A stretch of 64,000 nucleotides of DNA from Pachysolen tannophilus NRRL Y-2460 (GCA_001661245.1 KV454011.1:828956-892955), one strand, 5' to 3'. Counted from the first letter of the stretch, positions 48,916 through 58,345 are shown. The notes: a model not told the origin generated them from the letters alone. Numbers and translations are program-made.

Positions 48916-49806
48916 ATGCAGACGCATCCAACTATTAAAGATGGATGGTTTAGAGAAATATCAGAGACTTCATTTCCTGGCCAAGCATTTTGTTTAAAAG
49001 TTAAGAGAATTCTTCATAGTGAAAAATCTGAATTTCAAGACATTTTAGTGTTTGAATCGGAAAGTTATGGAAATGTGTTGGTATTAGATGGGATTGTTCA
49101 ATGTACTGAAAGAGATGAGTTTGCATATCAAGAATTAATTTCACATATACCATTATTTTCACATCCTAATCCAAAGAGGATCTTGGTTATTGGTGGAGGT
49201 GATGGGGGTGTCTTGAGAGAAGTTGTTAAACATGGAGATACTATTGAAAGTGTGACTTTAGTGGAAATTGATGAAACTGTTATAAAATTAAGTAAAAAAT
49301 ATTTACCAAATATGGCAAAAGGTTTTGATCATGAAAAAGTTAAAGTAGTATTAGATGATGGGTTTAAATTTTTGAAAAAAGTTCTGCAAGAAAATAATGG
49401 GAAATATGATATAATTATTACTGATTCTTCTGATCCAGAAGGTCCAGCAGAAGCATTTTTCAGGAAAAATTATTTTGAATTAATGTATAATGCATTGAAT
49501 GATGATGGTATAGTTATCACTCAAGCTTCAGAAAATTGTTGGTTAAACGTTGATAAATTGAAAGATTTGAAAAAAATATGTAAACAAGTTTTCCCAATTG
49601 TTGAATATGGATACGTTACTATACCTTCATATACATCGGGACAGTTGGGATTGATGTGTTGTAGTAAAAAATTACAAATTACAGAACCAATTAGAAAATT
49701 GTCTACACTGGAAGAAAGTAAATTATTTAAATATTACAATAGTGAGATACATAAAGCAAGTTTTATACATCCAACATGGGCCAAAAAACTTATTGATGGA
49801 AATTAG
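48916..49806 (+). CDS. SPE4: Spermine synthase SPE4
   Basis: 296-residue aminopropyltransferase that uses decarboxylated S-adenosylmethionine. The core has [20 protein letters not shown] and the catalytic [13 protein letters not shown] loop. Several positions favour spermine synthase over spermidine synthase SPE3 of S. cerevisiae: [26 protein letters not shown] and YTSGQLGL are Spe4-like, where Spe3 has MWPGQAM, LDNVIQATE, SMWIH and YPTGTIGF. Neighbours agree, since SPE4 (YLR146C), RMP1 (YLR145W) and ACF2 (YLR144C) are consecutive in S. cerevisiae in the same relative orientations. The ATG at 48916 is the first in frame; the frame before it has only GTG. A heptanucleotide tandem repeat begins at its stop codon. 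Confidence 0.85.
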   Translation: MQTHPTIKDGWFREISETSFPGQAFCLKVKRILHSEKSEFQDILVFESESYGNVLVLDGIVQCTERDEFAYQELISHIPLFSHPNPKRILVIGGGDGGVLREVVKHGDTIESVTLVEIDETVIKLSKKYLPNMAKGFDHEKVKVVLDDGFKFLKKVLQENNGKYDIIITDSSDPEGPAEAFFRKNYFELMYNALNDDGIVITQASENCWLNVDKLKDLKKICKQVFPIVEYGYVTIPSYTSGQLGLMCCSKKLQITEPIRKLSTLEESKLFKYYNSEIHKASFIHPTWAKKLIDGN

Positions 49807-49835
49807 AAATTAGAAATTAGAAATTAGAAATTAGA
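49801..49835 (+). repeat. Five tandem copies of AATTAGA over the SPE4 stop codon
   Basis: Exact 7-bp unit AATTAGA repeated five times. The first copy supplies the Asn codon and TAG stop of SPE4; the others follow in the 3' untranslated region. Seven is not a multiple of three, so the TAG appears in rotating frames. Confidence 0.92.
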
Positions 49836-49853
49836 AAGAAATAAATAAAGTTT

Positions 49854-50516
49854 TTATCCAAATATATCATCAATTACACTTCTCTTTTTCTGTTTCGTAG
49901 TCTTATCTTTTTTCTTCTTTTTCTGTTTCTTTTTTTCTGTCTTGTTCTTTCCAAACACTTCATCTATAAAATCCATGCCTTTTTCTTGCTCCATCACCAT
50001 CTTCTCTAATTTATTTATATCATTATCATTATTATCATTATCATCGATTTCAAATTTCGTTGCTACTATTTCTTCACCTATATCTTGCCTATTAACGGCA
50101 AAATCAAGAATTTCCTGCCTTATTCCAATTTTTGAAATGTTTTCCTTAGAATTATCTTTCACTTCTATTAATATGCCATATATTTTACTCAAACACCCAA
50201 TCAAGGCAAAACCTGAAGTTATAAATTGACCTAAATTCAAAATCGAGTAAAATGCAGAATATGAATCCGGTATTATATATCTAAGCAAATATTTCACTAT
50301 TCCCAATTGTCTTTCCTTTAAATTTTTACCTCTAGTTTTTGGCAATAACAACAACAACAACTTCCTCAAATACCTTACCAAGATATTTAAATATTTAAAC
50401 CATTTAGAAGACTTGTGTTGATTCTTATTTCTATGATAAAGCAAAAATAATATCTCGTACTCATTAGTTAGACTCTTTATCTGGACATCAGAAAATATCG
50501 GTCCTTCCAAACTCAT
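49854..50516 (-). CDS. RMP1: RNase MRP subunit RMP1
   Basis: 220-residue protein specific to RNase MRP (not RNase P), the ribonucleoprotein that cleaves pre-rRNA at site A3. It has the family core LTNEYEILFLLYHRNKNQHK near the N-terminus (S. cerevisiae: LEQEYRLILLLNHRNKNQHR), LGQFITSGFALIG in the middle, and the characteristic basic tail ending RSVIDDIFG (S. cerevisiae KSAIDGIFG). It is convergent with SPE4 and divergent from ACF2, the same arrangement as YLR146C-YLR145W-YLR144C. The identification rests on both ends and the gene order. Confidence 0.9.
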   Translation of the reverse strand: MSLEGPIFSDVQIKSLTNEYEILFLLYHRNKNQHKSSKWFKYLNILVRYLRKLLLLLLPKTRGKNLKERQLGIVKYLLRYIIPDSYSAFYSILNLGQFITSGFALIGCLSKIYGILIEVKDNSKENISKIGIRQEILDFAVNRQDIGEEIVATKFEIDDNDNNDNDINKLEKMVMEQEKGMDFIDEVFGKNKTEKKKQKKKKKDKTTKQKKRSVIDDIFG

Positions 50517-50855
50517 ATTCTAAAAAAATCTCAACACAGGAGCAACGATATCCCTCTGTTACTTCAAACACTTTTATTAATCAAAGTTCAACCAATTCAT
50601 GATCATGGTCTTAAAACTTATCATAGTCTTCTTCTTCGCAAAATGTGATGGCATAAGCGCACTTTTTCCATTTTTCTACGTTAAAAGCGCACAGCGTTTG
50701 CTTCCGCTTTTAAATATTTTGCATGCGCACTTTTCTCTTAATATTCTTGGTATTTTGTGCATAGAGTGTGGATTCAATTAGCAGTTTCTCTTTAGTTTGG
50801 GGTTGAGTTTTCATTAGTCTATTGAAATCGATTGAATGGATTGAAGAATTTAATC
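50517..50855. other. Divergent promoter of RMP1 and ACF2
   Basis: 339 bp. Two AAAGCGC/AAGCGCA segments (50657-50662, 50684-50690) and a GCATGCGCA (50720-50728) give it GC-richer spots. No gene seen. Confidence 0.4.
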
Positions 50856-53273
50856 ATGGGCCTTGTGCATAAGTTGGCTGATAAGATTGAGAGTAAGACT
50901 CATAAGGGTGGCAGTAGGGGTGGAAGTGCTGGTGTTGATGGTACCGGATCTGCTCTTGGGAATTCGAATGCACATCAGGTGAAAGCTCAAACGCAAACGG
51001 AAACGCAAACGCAAACGCATGGAAAACTGGGCTATTCTTATAGCAGACCACCAATGCCATTACCAGTACCGCAAAGGCCAAATAATGGTATTGGTCTGGA
51101 TGATATTTTTTTTACTCCAGTCTCGGATCTGGATCCTTCATTATTTTTCCAATCAGCAAATCATCCACTTTCCCTTCCGCATGGAATTTATAACGATTTT
51201 TTTAAGAAAGATAGATGCTCATCGCCAATTGAAACAAATTCATTTTATGGAAACCTTTTGGTTGACAATCAAACCGCACCTGTATGGACGCATCCTTACT
51301 CTATGTGGTATACTGCAAATAGAGAAGATGAGCAGCAGTTTTTTGGATGGGCAATATCTCATGTAACGAGTGATCAAAGAGTATTTGGACCAAATCCAAA
51401 TGATGATCGTATCCAGTATTATTTCAATCCAGCTGGCATCAAGAGTTTTGTCTTTACCGCGCAAGAGTTTAATGACAAGAGAAATGTTGTATTAGAAATT
51501 GATAGTTGTGAAAAATTTAGTACCAATATTTACCTATCTCCAAAGAATAGTAATTCTTTTCTTAAATTCCCGTTGGTACAAGGTATGGGATTTATAACTG
51601 GTATTTACTTTGATTTAATTCCAAAATTACAATCGGGTATTGGTATCCAAAATTTTGAATTAGACCATACTTTTAAGAGTGCTAATAACGGTATGATTCA
51701 AAAAAAGTATAAAATTAAGTTATTTAATAATATTATATGGACATTATACGTTACATCAACTGAAGATTTCAAATTAGAACTACAAGACCCTCAAAACATT
51801 GTTAGTGCAAATATTGTTAGGAAGTGTATTATACAGCTTGCATCTGGCTCAAATGAAGCTTACGATAAAGCTGCTGGTTGCTATCCAACAGCTTGTAAAC
51901 TTTCTGCAAAAATTGAAAATCATGGGAGTAAAGCAAGTTATGCATTCAATTATACAATTGAGGGAAAAGATAATAGCTTTGCAAATACAACTCTAATGTA
52001 TGCTTTACCTCATCATCAGCAAAGTTTCCTGTCTTCAATGAATAGTAGAAGAACTGATTTACAATTGGATTCAACAGTATGTGGCAAGATGAGTGGCTAT
52101 CTTACAAATGAATTTTTAATGGAAGAAAATTTACCACTGAAGATTAATATGGATCCATGGATTGATTATGCCAATTTCCATGGAAATAATTATACTCCTC
52201 AGCTGTTAGAATCTATTAAAAGGGCAATTTCTACTGAATTTAACGATGATGTTGTAAATATTTCTAATACCGATTCGATGTACTCTTCGGGGAAAATCCT
52301 AGACAAATATGCTTACATATTATATGTCATTGCCTATGTCTTAAAAGACAAGGAACTTCTGTTGAGATTTCTGGATAAATTGGAAACTGCCATAAATAGA
52401 TTTACCACAAATCAACAACAATGTCCTTTGGTGTTTGATCAGACTTGGAAAGGTATAGTCTCATCTGCTGGTTTAGATGGAAACATTTTCAAAGATTTTG
52501 GTAACACTCATTACAATGATCATCATTTTCATTATGGTTACCATATTCATTCTTGTGCAATTTTAGCCAAGTTCGATAAGGAATTTAAAAACGGTGAATT
52601 TTTAAGAAGAAACAAAGAATGGGTGAATTTTCTTATCAGAGATGTTGCCAACCCTCGTAAAGATAATTTTTTCCCAGAATCAAGATCTTTTGATTGGTTT
52701 AATGGACATTCTTGGGCAAAAGGGATGTTTCCATCATTTGATGGTAAAGATGAAGAAAGTTCTTCGGAAGACTACAATTTTGCTTATGCTTTGAAAATTT
52801 GGGGGAATGTTGTAGGTGATAAAAATATTGAATCAAGGGGTAATTTGATGCTTGCAATTATGAAACGATCAATGAATAATTACATGCTATATAAAGATGA
52901 TAATACGGTCGAGCCTTCAAAGATCATAAAGAACAAAGTAAGCGGTATCATGTTCGAAAACAAGATTGATCATGCAACCTATTTTGGTACAAACTTGGAA
53001 TACATTCAAGGAATACACATGCTACCTATAACACCTATTTCATCCTACATTAGATCTCCCCAGTTTGTTAAAGAAGAATGGGAACAATTATTGAAAAATC
53101 ATGTCTTGACACTTGATGACGGTTGGAAAGGTATATTGATGTTAAATTTAGCCCTATACGACCCACATAGCGCATGGAACTTCTTCAACGATAGCAGATT
53201 CCAAATGAAGTGGTTGGATAACGGTATGAGTTTGACTTGGTGTTTGGCATTTTGTGCTGGAGTGAGTCAATGA
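50856..53273 (+). CDS. ACF2: Intracellular endo-1,3-beta-glucanase ACF2 (GH81)
   Basis: 805-residue glycoside hydrolase family 81 enzyme that cleaves 1,3-beta-glucan; S. cerevisiae Acf2/Eng2 is intracellular and also linked to cortical actin assembly. There is no signal peptide. A Gln/Thr repeat (QTQTETQTQT, from CAAACG hexamers at 50988-51018) and a Pro-rich RPPMPLPVPQRP segment precede the catalytic domain. Conserved blocks include PIETNSFYGNLL, WTHPYSMW, FPLVQGMGFITGIY, DHHFHYGYH and the active-site FNGHSWAKG...DGKDEESSSED. The end SLTWCLAFCAG matches family proteins. I start at the first in-frame ATG, 50856. Confidence 0.94.
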   Translation: MGLVHKLADKIESKTHKGGSRGGSAGVDGTGSALGNSNAHQVKAQTQTETQTQTHGKLGYSYSRPPMPLPVPQRPNNGIGLDDIFFTPVSDLDPSLFFQSANHPLSLPHGIYNDFFKKDRCSSPIETNSFYGNLLVDNQTAPVWTHPYSMWYTANREDEQQFFGWAISHVTSDQRVFGPNPNDDRIQYYFNPAGIKSFVFTAQEFNDKRNVVLEIDSCEKFSTNIYLSPKNSNSFLKFPLVQGMGFITGIYFDLIPKLQSGIGIQNFELDHTFKSANNGMIQKKYKIKLFNNIIWTLYVTSTEDFKLELQDPQNIVSANIVRKCIIQLASGSNEAYDKAAGCYPTACKLSAKIENHGSKASYAFNYTIEGKDNSFANTTLMYALPHHQQSFLSSMNSRRTDLQLDSTVCGKMSGYLTNEFLMEENLPLKINMDPWIDYANFHGNNYTPQLLESIKRAISTEFNDDVVNISNTDSMYSSGKILDKYAYILYVIAYVLKDKELLLRFLDKLETAINRFTTNQQQCPLVFDQTWKGIVSSAGLDGNIFKDFGNTHYNDHHFHYGYHIHSCAILAKFDKEFKNGEFLRRNKEWVNFLIRDVANPRKDNFFPESRSFDWFNGHSWAKGMFPSFDGKDEESSSEDYNFAYALKIWGNVVGDKNIESRGNLMLAIMKRSMNNYMLYKDDNTVEPSKIIKNKVSGIMFENKIDHATYFGTNLEYIQGIHMLPITPISSYIRSPQFVKEEWEQLLKNHVLTLDDGWKGILMLNLALYDPHSAWNFFNDSRFQMKWLDNGMSLTWCLAFCAGVSQ

Positions 53274-53464
53274 GAGCATCACGACAGTCGTGTTCAAACC
53301 TCCTAAAACAAGAAGCTGCATCATCTCGCAGAACACCGTAAAGACGATAAAGAAGAGAATGGAGAAATCGATATAGATAGACCAAAACGTCTTAAATATA
53401 TATATAGATATATATATAGTTGAAATTTGTCATTTTTATTGTTTCTTCTGAGTAATCAAGCTTT

Positions 53465-53512
53465 ATGACAATATGTCTATTAATCTTCAGCCAGGTGACA
53501 GGTTTCCTTTGA
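53465..53512 (+). promoter_or_regulatory. Upstream ORF overlapping the AHP1-like start
   Basis: An ATG at 53465 lies 8 nt before the peroxiredoxin ATG in another frame and opens a 15-codon frame that stops at TGA inside the gene. If the mRNA leader includes it, scanning ribosomes would meet it first. Regulation is only inferred. Confidence 0.4.
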
Positions 53513-53994
53513 ATGTGAAATTTAACTACATTCCTTTCGAACCAAACTCGCAATCATGCAGACAACCAATTAAATTCAATTGCGATGAACAATTCAAGGG
53601 AAAAAAAGTAATAATTGTTTCAATTCCGGCCGCTTTTTCTCCGACATGTTCAGAGAATCATATCCCACCTTTTATCGAAAGGCTTCCACATTTTCTCTCC
53701 AAGGGAATTGATCTTATTGTTGTGCTATCTGCAAATGATCCATTCGTAATGAACGCATTTGCTCATCACTTGGGTGTTAAGAATAATAAGATTGTTTTCG
53801 TCAATGATCCTAGTGCCTGTTTTTCCAAAAGTATTGGTTTTCACATCGAAGATAGTGGTAATTCCAATGGGATGGGTATTCGTAGTGGGAGGTATGCCAT
53901 AATAATTGATAATTTAATTGTTAGATATTGTAGCATGGAAATTAAAAGAACTGTCAACGTCAGTAGCGCAGATACTCTCCTCTCAAAACTTTGA
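53473..53994 (+). CDS. Atypical 2-Cys peroxiredoxin, AHP1-like
   Basis: 173-residue thioredoxin peroxidase of the Prx5 group, which reduces alkyl hydroperoxides. The peroxidatic Cys is C59 in AFSPTCSENHIP, and an N-terminal C29 (QSCRQP) corresponds to the resolving C31 of S. cerevisiae Ahp1 (ESCKMP). SANDPFVMNAFAHHLGV, the SIGF segment and SGRYAIIIDN are family blocks. The protein is likely cytosolic as no targeting peptide is seen. It has an extra Cys near the C-terminus (RYCSME) at a place where Ahp1 has Ala. An upstream ATG in another frame overlaps its start. Confidence 0.88.
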   Translation: MSINLQPGDRFPLNVKFNYIPFEPNSQSCRQPIKFNCDEQFKGKKVIIVSIPAAFSPTCSENHIPPFIERLPHFLSKGIDLIVVLSANDPFVMNAFAHHLGVKNNKIVFVNDPSACFSKSIGFHIEDSGNSNGMGIRSGRYAIIIDNLIVRYCSMEIKRTVNVSSADTLLSKL

Positions 53995-54247
53995 AAACAA
54001 AAAATCATCGTAGAATCCTATCTGGTCTATTTCAATCCGATCCGATTGCAAAAATTATCATTAATTGTTGATTATACTTTGGGTCGGAGATAACTTGGTA
54101 ATACGGCAAAACTCCGTTTATAAATTATTTTTTTTTTTTTGTTTAGTAATAGATAAAGTATTTTGGTTGTATTTAATTGAGTTTGATTTATTCTTTTAAA
54201 ATTTTGATACAATTGATTTTAAAGAAGATTCAATTGAAAAAGAGAAT

Positions 54248-55300
54248 ATGTCGAATAACGATAACGTTGTTCCTTTAGATTTTTATAGAAATTTAGGTAA
54301 TTCAGGTTTAAAAATTTCTAAAATCATTGTTGGCTGCATGTCATATGGTGATAAACTGTGGGCAGATTGGGTTCTTGATGATGAAGAGAAAATTTTCCGT
54401 ATTATGAAAAAATGCTATGATAATGGTATAAGGACATTTGATACTGCGAATGTTTATTCCAATGGTAAAAGTGAAGAGATTTTAAGGAAATTTATTGAAA
54501 AATATAAAATTAAGAGAAGTAAAATTGTTATTCTTTCTAAATGTTATTTTCCAGTAGATCCATATTCACCAGATTTTTATTCTCCTGAAAGGGAAAAAAC
54601 TCCTGCTTATGAGTATATTAATTTACAAGGTCTTTCAAGAAAACATATTTTTGATGCTGTGGAAGATTCTGTTAAAAGATTAGGTACATATATGGATGTT
54701 TTACAAATCCATAGGTTGGATAAATCAACACCACCTGAAGAGATTATGAAATCATTAAACGATGTTGTTGAGAAAGGTTATACGAGGTATATTGGTGCTT
54801 CATCGATGAAAGCATATGAATTTGCAAATTTACAATTTATTGCTGAAAAAAATCATTGGCATAAATTTATTTCAATGCAAAATTATTATAATTTAATATA
54901 TCGTGAAGAAGAACGAGAAATGATTCCTTATTGTAATGAATTTAATGTTGGTTTAATTCCGTGGTCTCCAAATGCTCGTGGATTATTGACCAGACCATTA
55001 AGCTCTAATAGTGATCGAACTAAATCTGACAAGAGCATGACACGTCTAAATTTAGATAAAATTGAAAATGATGCTGACGTTGAAATTATTAAAAGAGTTG
55101 AAGAATTATCAAAAAGGAAAAATGTCTCAATGGCAGCTATAGCCACAGCATGGGTTATTAACAAAGGTCAAACCCCAATTGTTGGTATCAATAAAGAAGA
55201 AAGAATCGATGATTTGCTTATCGCTGCTAAGCTACAGTTGACAAAGGAAGAATTACAATATCTTGAAGAACCTTATGCACCAAAACTGCTGCTTTTTTGA
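54248..55300 (+). CDS. Aldo-keto reductase, YPL088W/AAD-like
   Basis: 350-residue NADPH-dependent reductase of aldehydes or ketones with a TIM-barrel fold. The catalytic tetrad is visible: Asp and Tyr in FDTANVYSNG, Lys in ILSKCYF and His in LQIHRLD. The NADPH-binding end has TPIVGINKEERIDDL. The long insertion VDPYSPDFYSPEREKTPAYEY after the Lys is typical of the YPL088W group, which is related to aryl-alcohol dehydrogenases. It is intact and presumably cytosolic. Its substrate is not known. It follows the peroxiredoxin gene by 253 bp on the same strand, which may be coincidence. Confidence 0.88.
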   Translation: MSNNDNVVPLDFYRNLGNSGLKISKIIVGCMSYGDKLWADWVLDDEEKIFRIMKKCYDNGIRTFDTANVYSNGKSEEILRKFIEKYKIKRSKIVILSKCYFPVDPYSPDFYSPEREKTPAYEYINLQGLSRKHIFDAVEDSVKRLGTYMDVLQIHRLDKSTPPEEIMKSLNDVVEKGYTRYIGASSMKAYEFANLQFIAEKNHWHKFISMQNYYNLIYREEEREMIPYCNEFNVGLIPWSPNARGLLTRPLSSNSDRTKSDKSMTRLNLDKIENDADVEIIKRVEELSKRKNVSMAAIATAWVINKGQTPIVGINKEERIDDLLIAAKLQLTKEELQYLEEPYAPKLLLF

Positions 55301-55422
55301 AAAATTATTAACTATTTTAGTCTCTTTTTTTTTATTTAGTTTGCCTTTAAATAAATTTAAAATAAAAGAACTCATTTTCTTTGCATGTTTTAAGTAGATA
55401 GATAAGACAAAGATAGCTGCAC

Positions 55423-55424
<2 letters not shown>

Positions 55425-55455
<31 letters not shown>
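55425..55455. repeat. (CT)15 microsatellite and pyrimidine-rich tract
   Basis: About 15 uninterrupted CT units followed by TTCTATC-type repeats up to about 55487. This long pyrimidine tract may have contributed to the nearby assembly gap. Confidence 0.9.
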
Positions 55456-55458
<3 letters not shown>

Positions 55459-55582
55459 ATCTTTCTATCTATCTCTCTTTATCTTTCTGCCGCTCTCCGG
55501 GCCCCGTTGCTCTCCGCCCTTTGCCTTTCTTTCCGCCCATTCTCATCTAGATGGCCGAACTAAAAAAAAAAAAGTACGTTCG

Positions 55583-55899
55583 NNNNNNNNNNNNNNNNNN
55601 NNNNNNNNNNNNNNNNNNNNNNNNNNNNNNNNNNNNNNNNNNNNNNNNNNNNNNNNNNNNNNNNNNNNNNNNNNNNNNNNNNNNNNNNNNNNNNNNNNNN
55701 NNNNNNNNNNNNNNNNNNNNNNNNNNNNNNNNNNNNNNNNNNNNNNNNNNNNNNNNNNNNNNNNNNNNNNNNNNNNNNNNNNNNNNNNNNNNNNNNNNNN
55801 NNNNNNNNNNNNNNNNNNNNNNNNNNNNNNNNNNNNNNNNNNNNNNNNNNNNNNNNNNNNNNNNNNNNNNNNNNNNNNNNNNNNNNNNNNNNNNNNNNN
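55583..55899. other. Assembly gap (317 N)
   Basis: A run of 317 N bases. It is preceded by ATGGCCGAACTA and an A-run, and followed by another A-run and TCGTTCGTCT. Open frames drawn across it have no sequence support. Confidence 0.98.
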
Positions 55900-56199
55900 A
55901 AAAAAAAAAAAAAACAAGTCGTTCGTCTAAAATCAAAAGCTTGATCTTAAACGATATTAGTCAAATAAAATAAAAAAAAAAAAAAAATTAACAAAAGATC
56001 GATCGCATGTGATACCACTAATATAACTTATTTTAATTAAGGTCAGTTTTTTTTTCTCTTTTTCTTTTTCTTTTTTATTTTTCTTTTTTTAAATTATAAT
56101 TTAATACACCAAAACATAATGAATACAACCTATAATAATAAACAATAATAGTAATATAGAAATAAATTATTTATTTGGAAGTGTTGTTATTATTTTTAA

Positions 56200-57888
56200 A
56201 TGAAACAGATAATTTTATTGAGGCATTCTATAAGGGTGGACAAGGAGATTAGAAACGTTAATAATAGTGATGGTAGTATAGATACCTCATCGTGGCTTTC
56301 AAATTTTGATCCGCCTTTGGATATCGATAAGAGTATTAAGCAGTTGAATGAGACTTTTAATGATCATGTTTTGGAATTGATTGGGAGTAAAGGTGGTGAT
56401 ATAATAATACATAGTTCGCCTTATAATAGGTGTTTGCAGACGGCGGAGATAATAACTGAGAAATTTTCTGGTGATGATCATGATGATCATATTACAAGAT
56501 TAAGAATTGATCATTCGCTTTCGGAATGGTTAAATTTTAATTTCAATTTGAGGTATTTACCTCCAAATGATAAAGGTTTATCGTTGATGAGTAATGTTAA
56601 CCAATATCTATATGGCGGTAATAGTAAGTTACTGGAATTAAGAGATCCTTATTGGAATAATTATAAATTTGGTGATCCAGGAGAGTATGGGGAATCGTTG
56701 AACCATTTTAAGAAGAGATGTTTGAACTATTTACAACAGCTTTTGGTGCATTACGAAGGTATGGATAATGAAGATAATGATGATGATTCCACAGTGATAA
56801 TAATTTCTCATGGTGCTGTGATATCTGTGTTGTTACAAATAATGTTAAAAAGAAATATATTCAGTGAGATTCCATTGGGGACCCCAATCATCTTTAATAA
56901 GATTGATCATTTGTTATTTCAAATACTTGATTATGATTCTATCCATATGGATGATGATTTATTTCCACAAGATGGAATTTATGATTTAAGTCATTTAACT
57001 TTACCAATAGGTTATGAATCAAATATATTGATTTCTTCTTTTACAAATAATAATATTTCACCGTTGCCCTCTTTAACATCTTCTAATTCATCATGCAATA
57101 CTTCATCAAATTCTTCATCAAATGGTGAGAATCCAGAAATATTACCAAAGATTAATTCTTTTGAATTGACAAATAAATTAGATAGTATCAATGATGATGT
57201 TAGTAGTGTTTCTTCATCATATAATAATGAAAGAAAATATAAAAATGGGAATCTAGATGATGATGATAGTGGTAGCTCCCCCAATGATGAAGATGATGAA
57301 GGCTTATCATTCAGTTTTTCTAAAAATTTTAAAATTCATAATAACGCCATTAACAGACATAGAGCTAATACTACAGGATCTTCATTTATTCATAACGTTG
57401 ATTTATCTAGTGATATAGTATCATCACCAACAGATATAAATTTCAATAGACATAGACCAAGAAAAAGTATTTACTTAGATAATGGTCTTAGTTTAAAAGA
57501 TTATTTTTTAAACACAAGAAATAATAGTAATACAAATGAAAGCGATCAAAACTTCAAGGAGTATCAATCTCAAACTGGAGATGATAATACATTGGATAGT
57601 GATGGCACAATTACAGCCAATGATGAAGATAGTATAAACAGCAGCAACAACAACAATAATAATAATAATAATAATAATTATAATAAAAATAATGATAATA
57701 ATAATAATAATGATTTTATGCTATCTTTTACATCAGACTCAGGAAAGGACTCCGTAACGATTAATAAGCTTCACAAGAACAGTAATAACAGCTTGAAAAA
57801 TATTTTATTCAACGTATCTTTGGATAATATATCAGAGGTTAATGAAGACGATGAAAGTAATTGGTTTGGGTTTAATAATAAAGTTTGA
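56200..57888 (+). CDS. Histidine phosphatase superfamily protein, UBASH3-like
   Basis: 562-residue protein. The first 230 residues form a phosphoglycerate-mutase-type phosphatase fold: catalytic H9 in LLRHSIRVD (RHS in place of the common RHG), DPPL, SSPYNRCLQTAEII with the second Arg, a SEWLNF acid/base region and IISHGAVISVLL with the second His. The pattern RHxxRxD...DPPL resembles the UBASH3/STS group more than true mutases. The remaining 330 residues are low complexity (Ser, Asn, Asp), with an Asn run near residues 486-510, and look disordered. I know no S. cerevisiae orthologue with this layout; TFC7/YNL108C are distant relatives. Substrate unknown. Confidence 0.8.
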   Translation: MKQIILLRHSIRVDKEIRNVNNSDGSIDTSSWLSNFDPPLDIDKSIKQLNETFNDHVLELIGSKGGDIIIHSSPYNRCLQTAEIITEKFSGDDHDDHITRLRIDHSLSEWLNFNFNLRYLPPNDKGLSLMSNVNQYLYGGNSKLLELRDPYWNNYKFGDPGEYGESLNHFKKRCLNYLQQLLVHYEGMDNEDNDDDSTVIIISHGAVISVLLQIMLKRNIFSEIPLGTPIIFNKIDHLLFQILDYDSIHMDDDLFPQDGIYDLSHLTLPIGYESNILISSFTNNNISPLPSLTSSNSSCNTSSNSSSNGENPEILPKINSFELTNKLDSINDDVSSVSSSYNNERKYKNGNLDDDDSGSSPNDEDDEGLSFSFSKNFKIHNNAINRHRANTTGSSFIHNVDLSSDIVSSPTDINFNRHRPRKSIYLDNGLSLKDYFLNTRNNSNTNESDQNFKEYQSQTGDDNTLDSDGTITANDEDSINSSNNNNNNNNNNNYNKNNDNNNNNDFMLSFTSDSGKDSVTINKLHKNSNNSLKNILFNVSLDNISEVNEDDESNWFGFNNKV

Positions 57889-58273
57889 TAAAGGTCAAGG
57901 GAACAGGTTGCTTAATTTTTTCTTTTTTTTTTTTTTTTTTTTTGTTTTGTTTTTCTTCTAAAACATTTCATAAGACACTAATTAATTATATGTCGATATT
58001 TACAATTTTCGACACGAATCATATAAGCATCTTCACTGATCAGAGATAGTCATTGCTTGCTGCCTTTTTTTTTTTTTTTACATTTCCTTATTTTTAATAT
58101 AAAAATATTTATAACCAAGTATTCCAACAATTATACTATGGTTATGCTCTATAAGTGAAATTTTTTACATAGGAACTCTTATATTTATTATTATTATATT
58201 ATATTATATTATAGTGAATACTCTTTATATGCATATTAAATGAAGCAAAAAAGGAAAAAAAAAATTGAGTTGT
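57889..58273. other. Intergenic region with stem-loop and T-tract
   Basis: 385 bp. A TGTCGA...TCGACA stem (57991-57996 with 58009-58014) is followed by a less AT-rich stretch (58011-58064) and a T15 run (58065-58079). The region's right end gives the T-run terminator of the tRNA on the minus strand. Confidence 0.4.
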
Positions 58274-58345
58274 AGGTCGTACCCGGATTCGAACCGGGGT
58301 TAATTGGATCAAAACCAACTGTGATAACCACTACACTATACAACC
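58274..58345 (-). tRNA. tRNA-Gln (anticodon TTG)
   Basis: The minus strand folds as a 72-nt tRNA. The acceptor GGTTGTA pairs with TACGACC, the D arm is TAGTGTAGTGGTTATCA, the anticodon loop TTTTGAT has TTG at the anticodon position, and the T arm is CCCGGTTCGAATCCGGG. A and B boxes are intact and no intron is present. A ten-T terminator (58255-58264 on the plus strand as A) follows. The sequence is very close to S. cerevisiae tRNA-Gln(TTG). Confidence 0.97.

Larger units (their letters stand above)
55301..56199. other. Intergenic region with CT repeat and assembly gap
   Basis: About 900 bp including a (CT)15 repeat, a GC-rich pyrimidine stretch, a short ATG-initiated frame running into a 317-base gap, and A/T-rich sequence after it. 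What the gap hides cannot be said. Confidence 0.6.

Noticed and set aside
48916-49806. Naming the aminopropyltransferase SPE3
   Set aside because: Several diagnostic segments and the RMP1-ACF2 neighbourhood agree with SPE4 instead.
49801-49835. CRISPR-like or telomere-like array
   Set aside because: A 7-bp unit without spacers is a plain microsatellite, and yeast nuclear DNA has no CRISPR arrays.
55543-55973. Open frames crossing the N gap
   Set aside because: Most residues are unknown and the frame depends on an arbitrary gap length.
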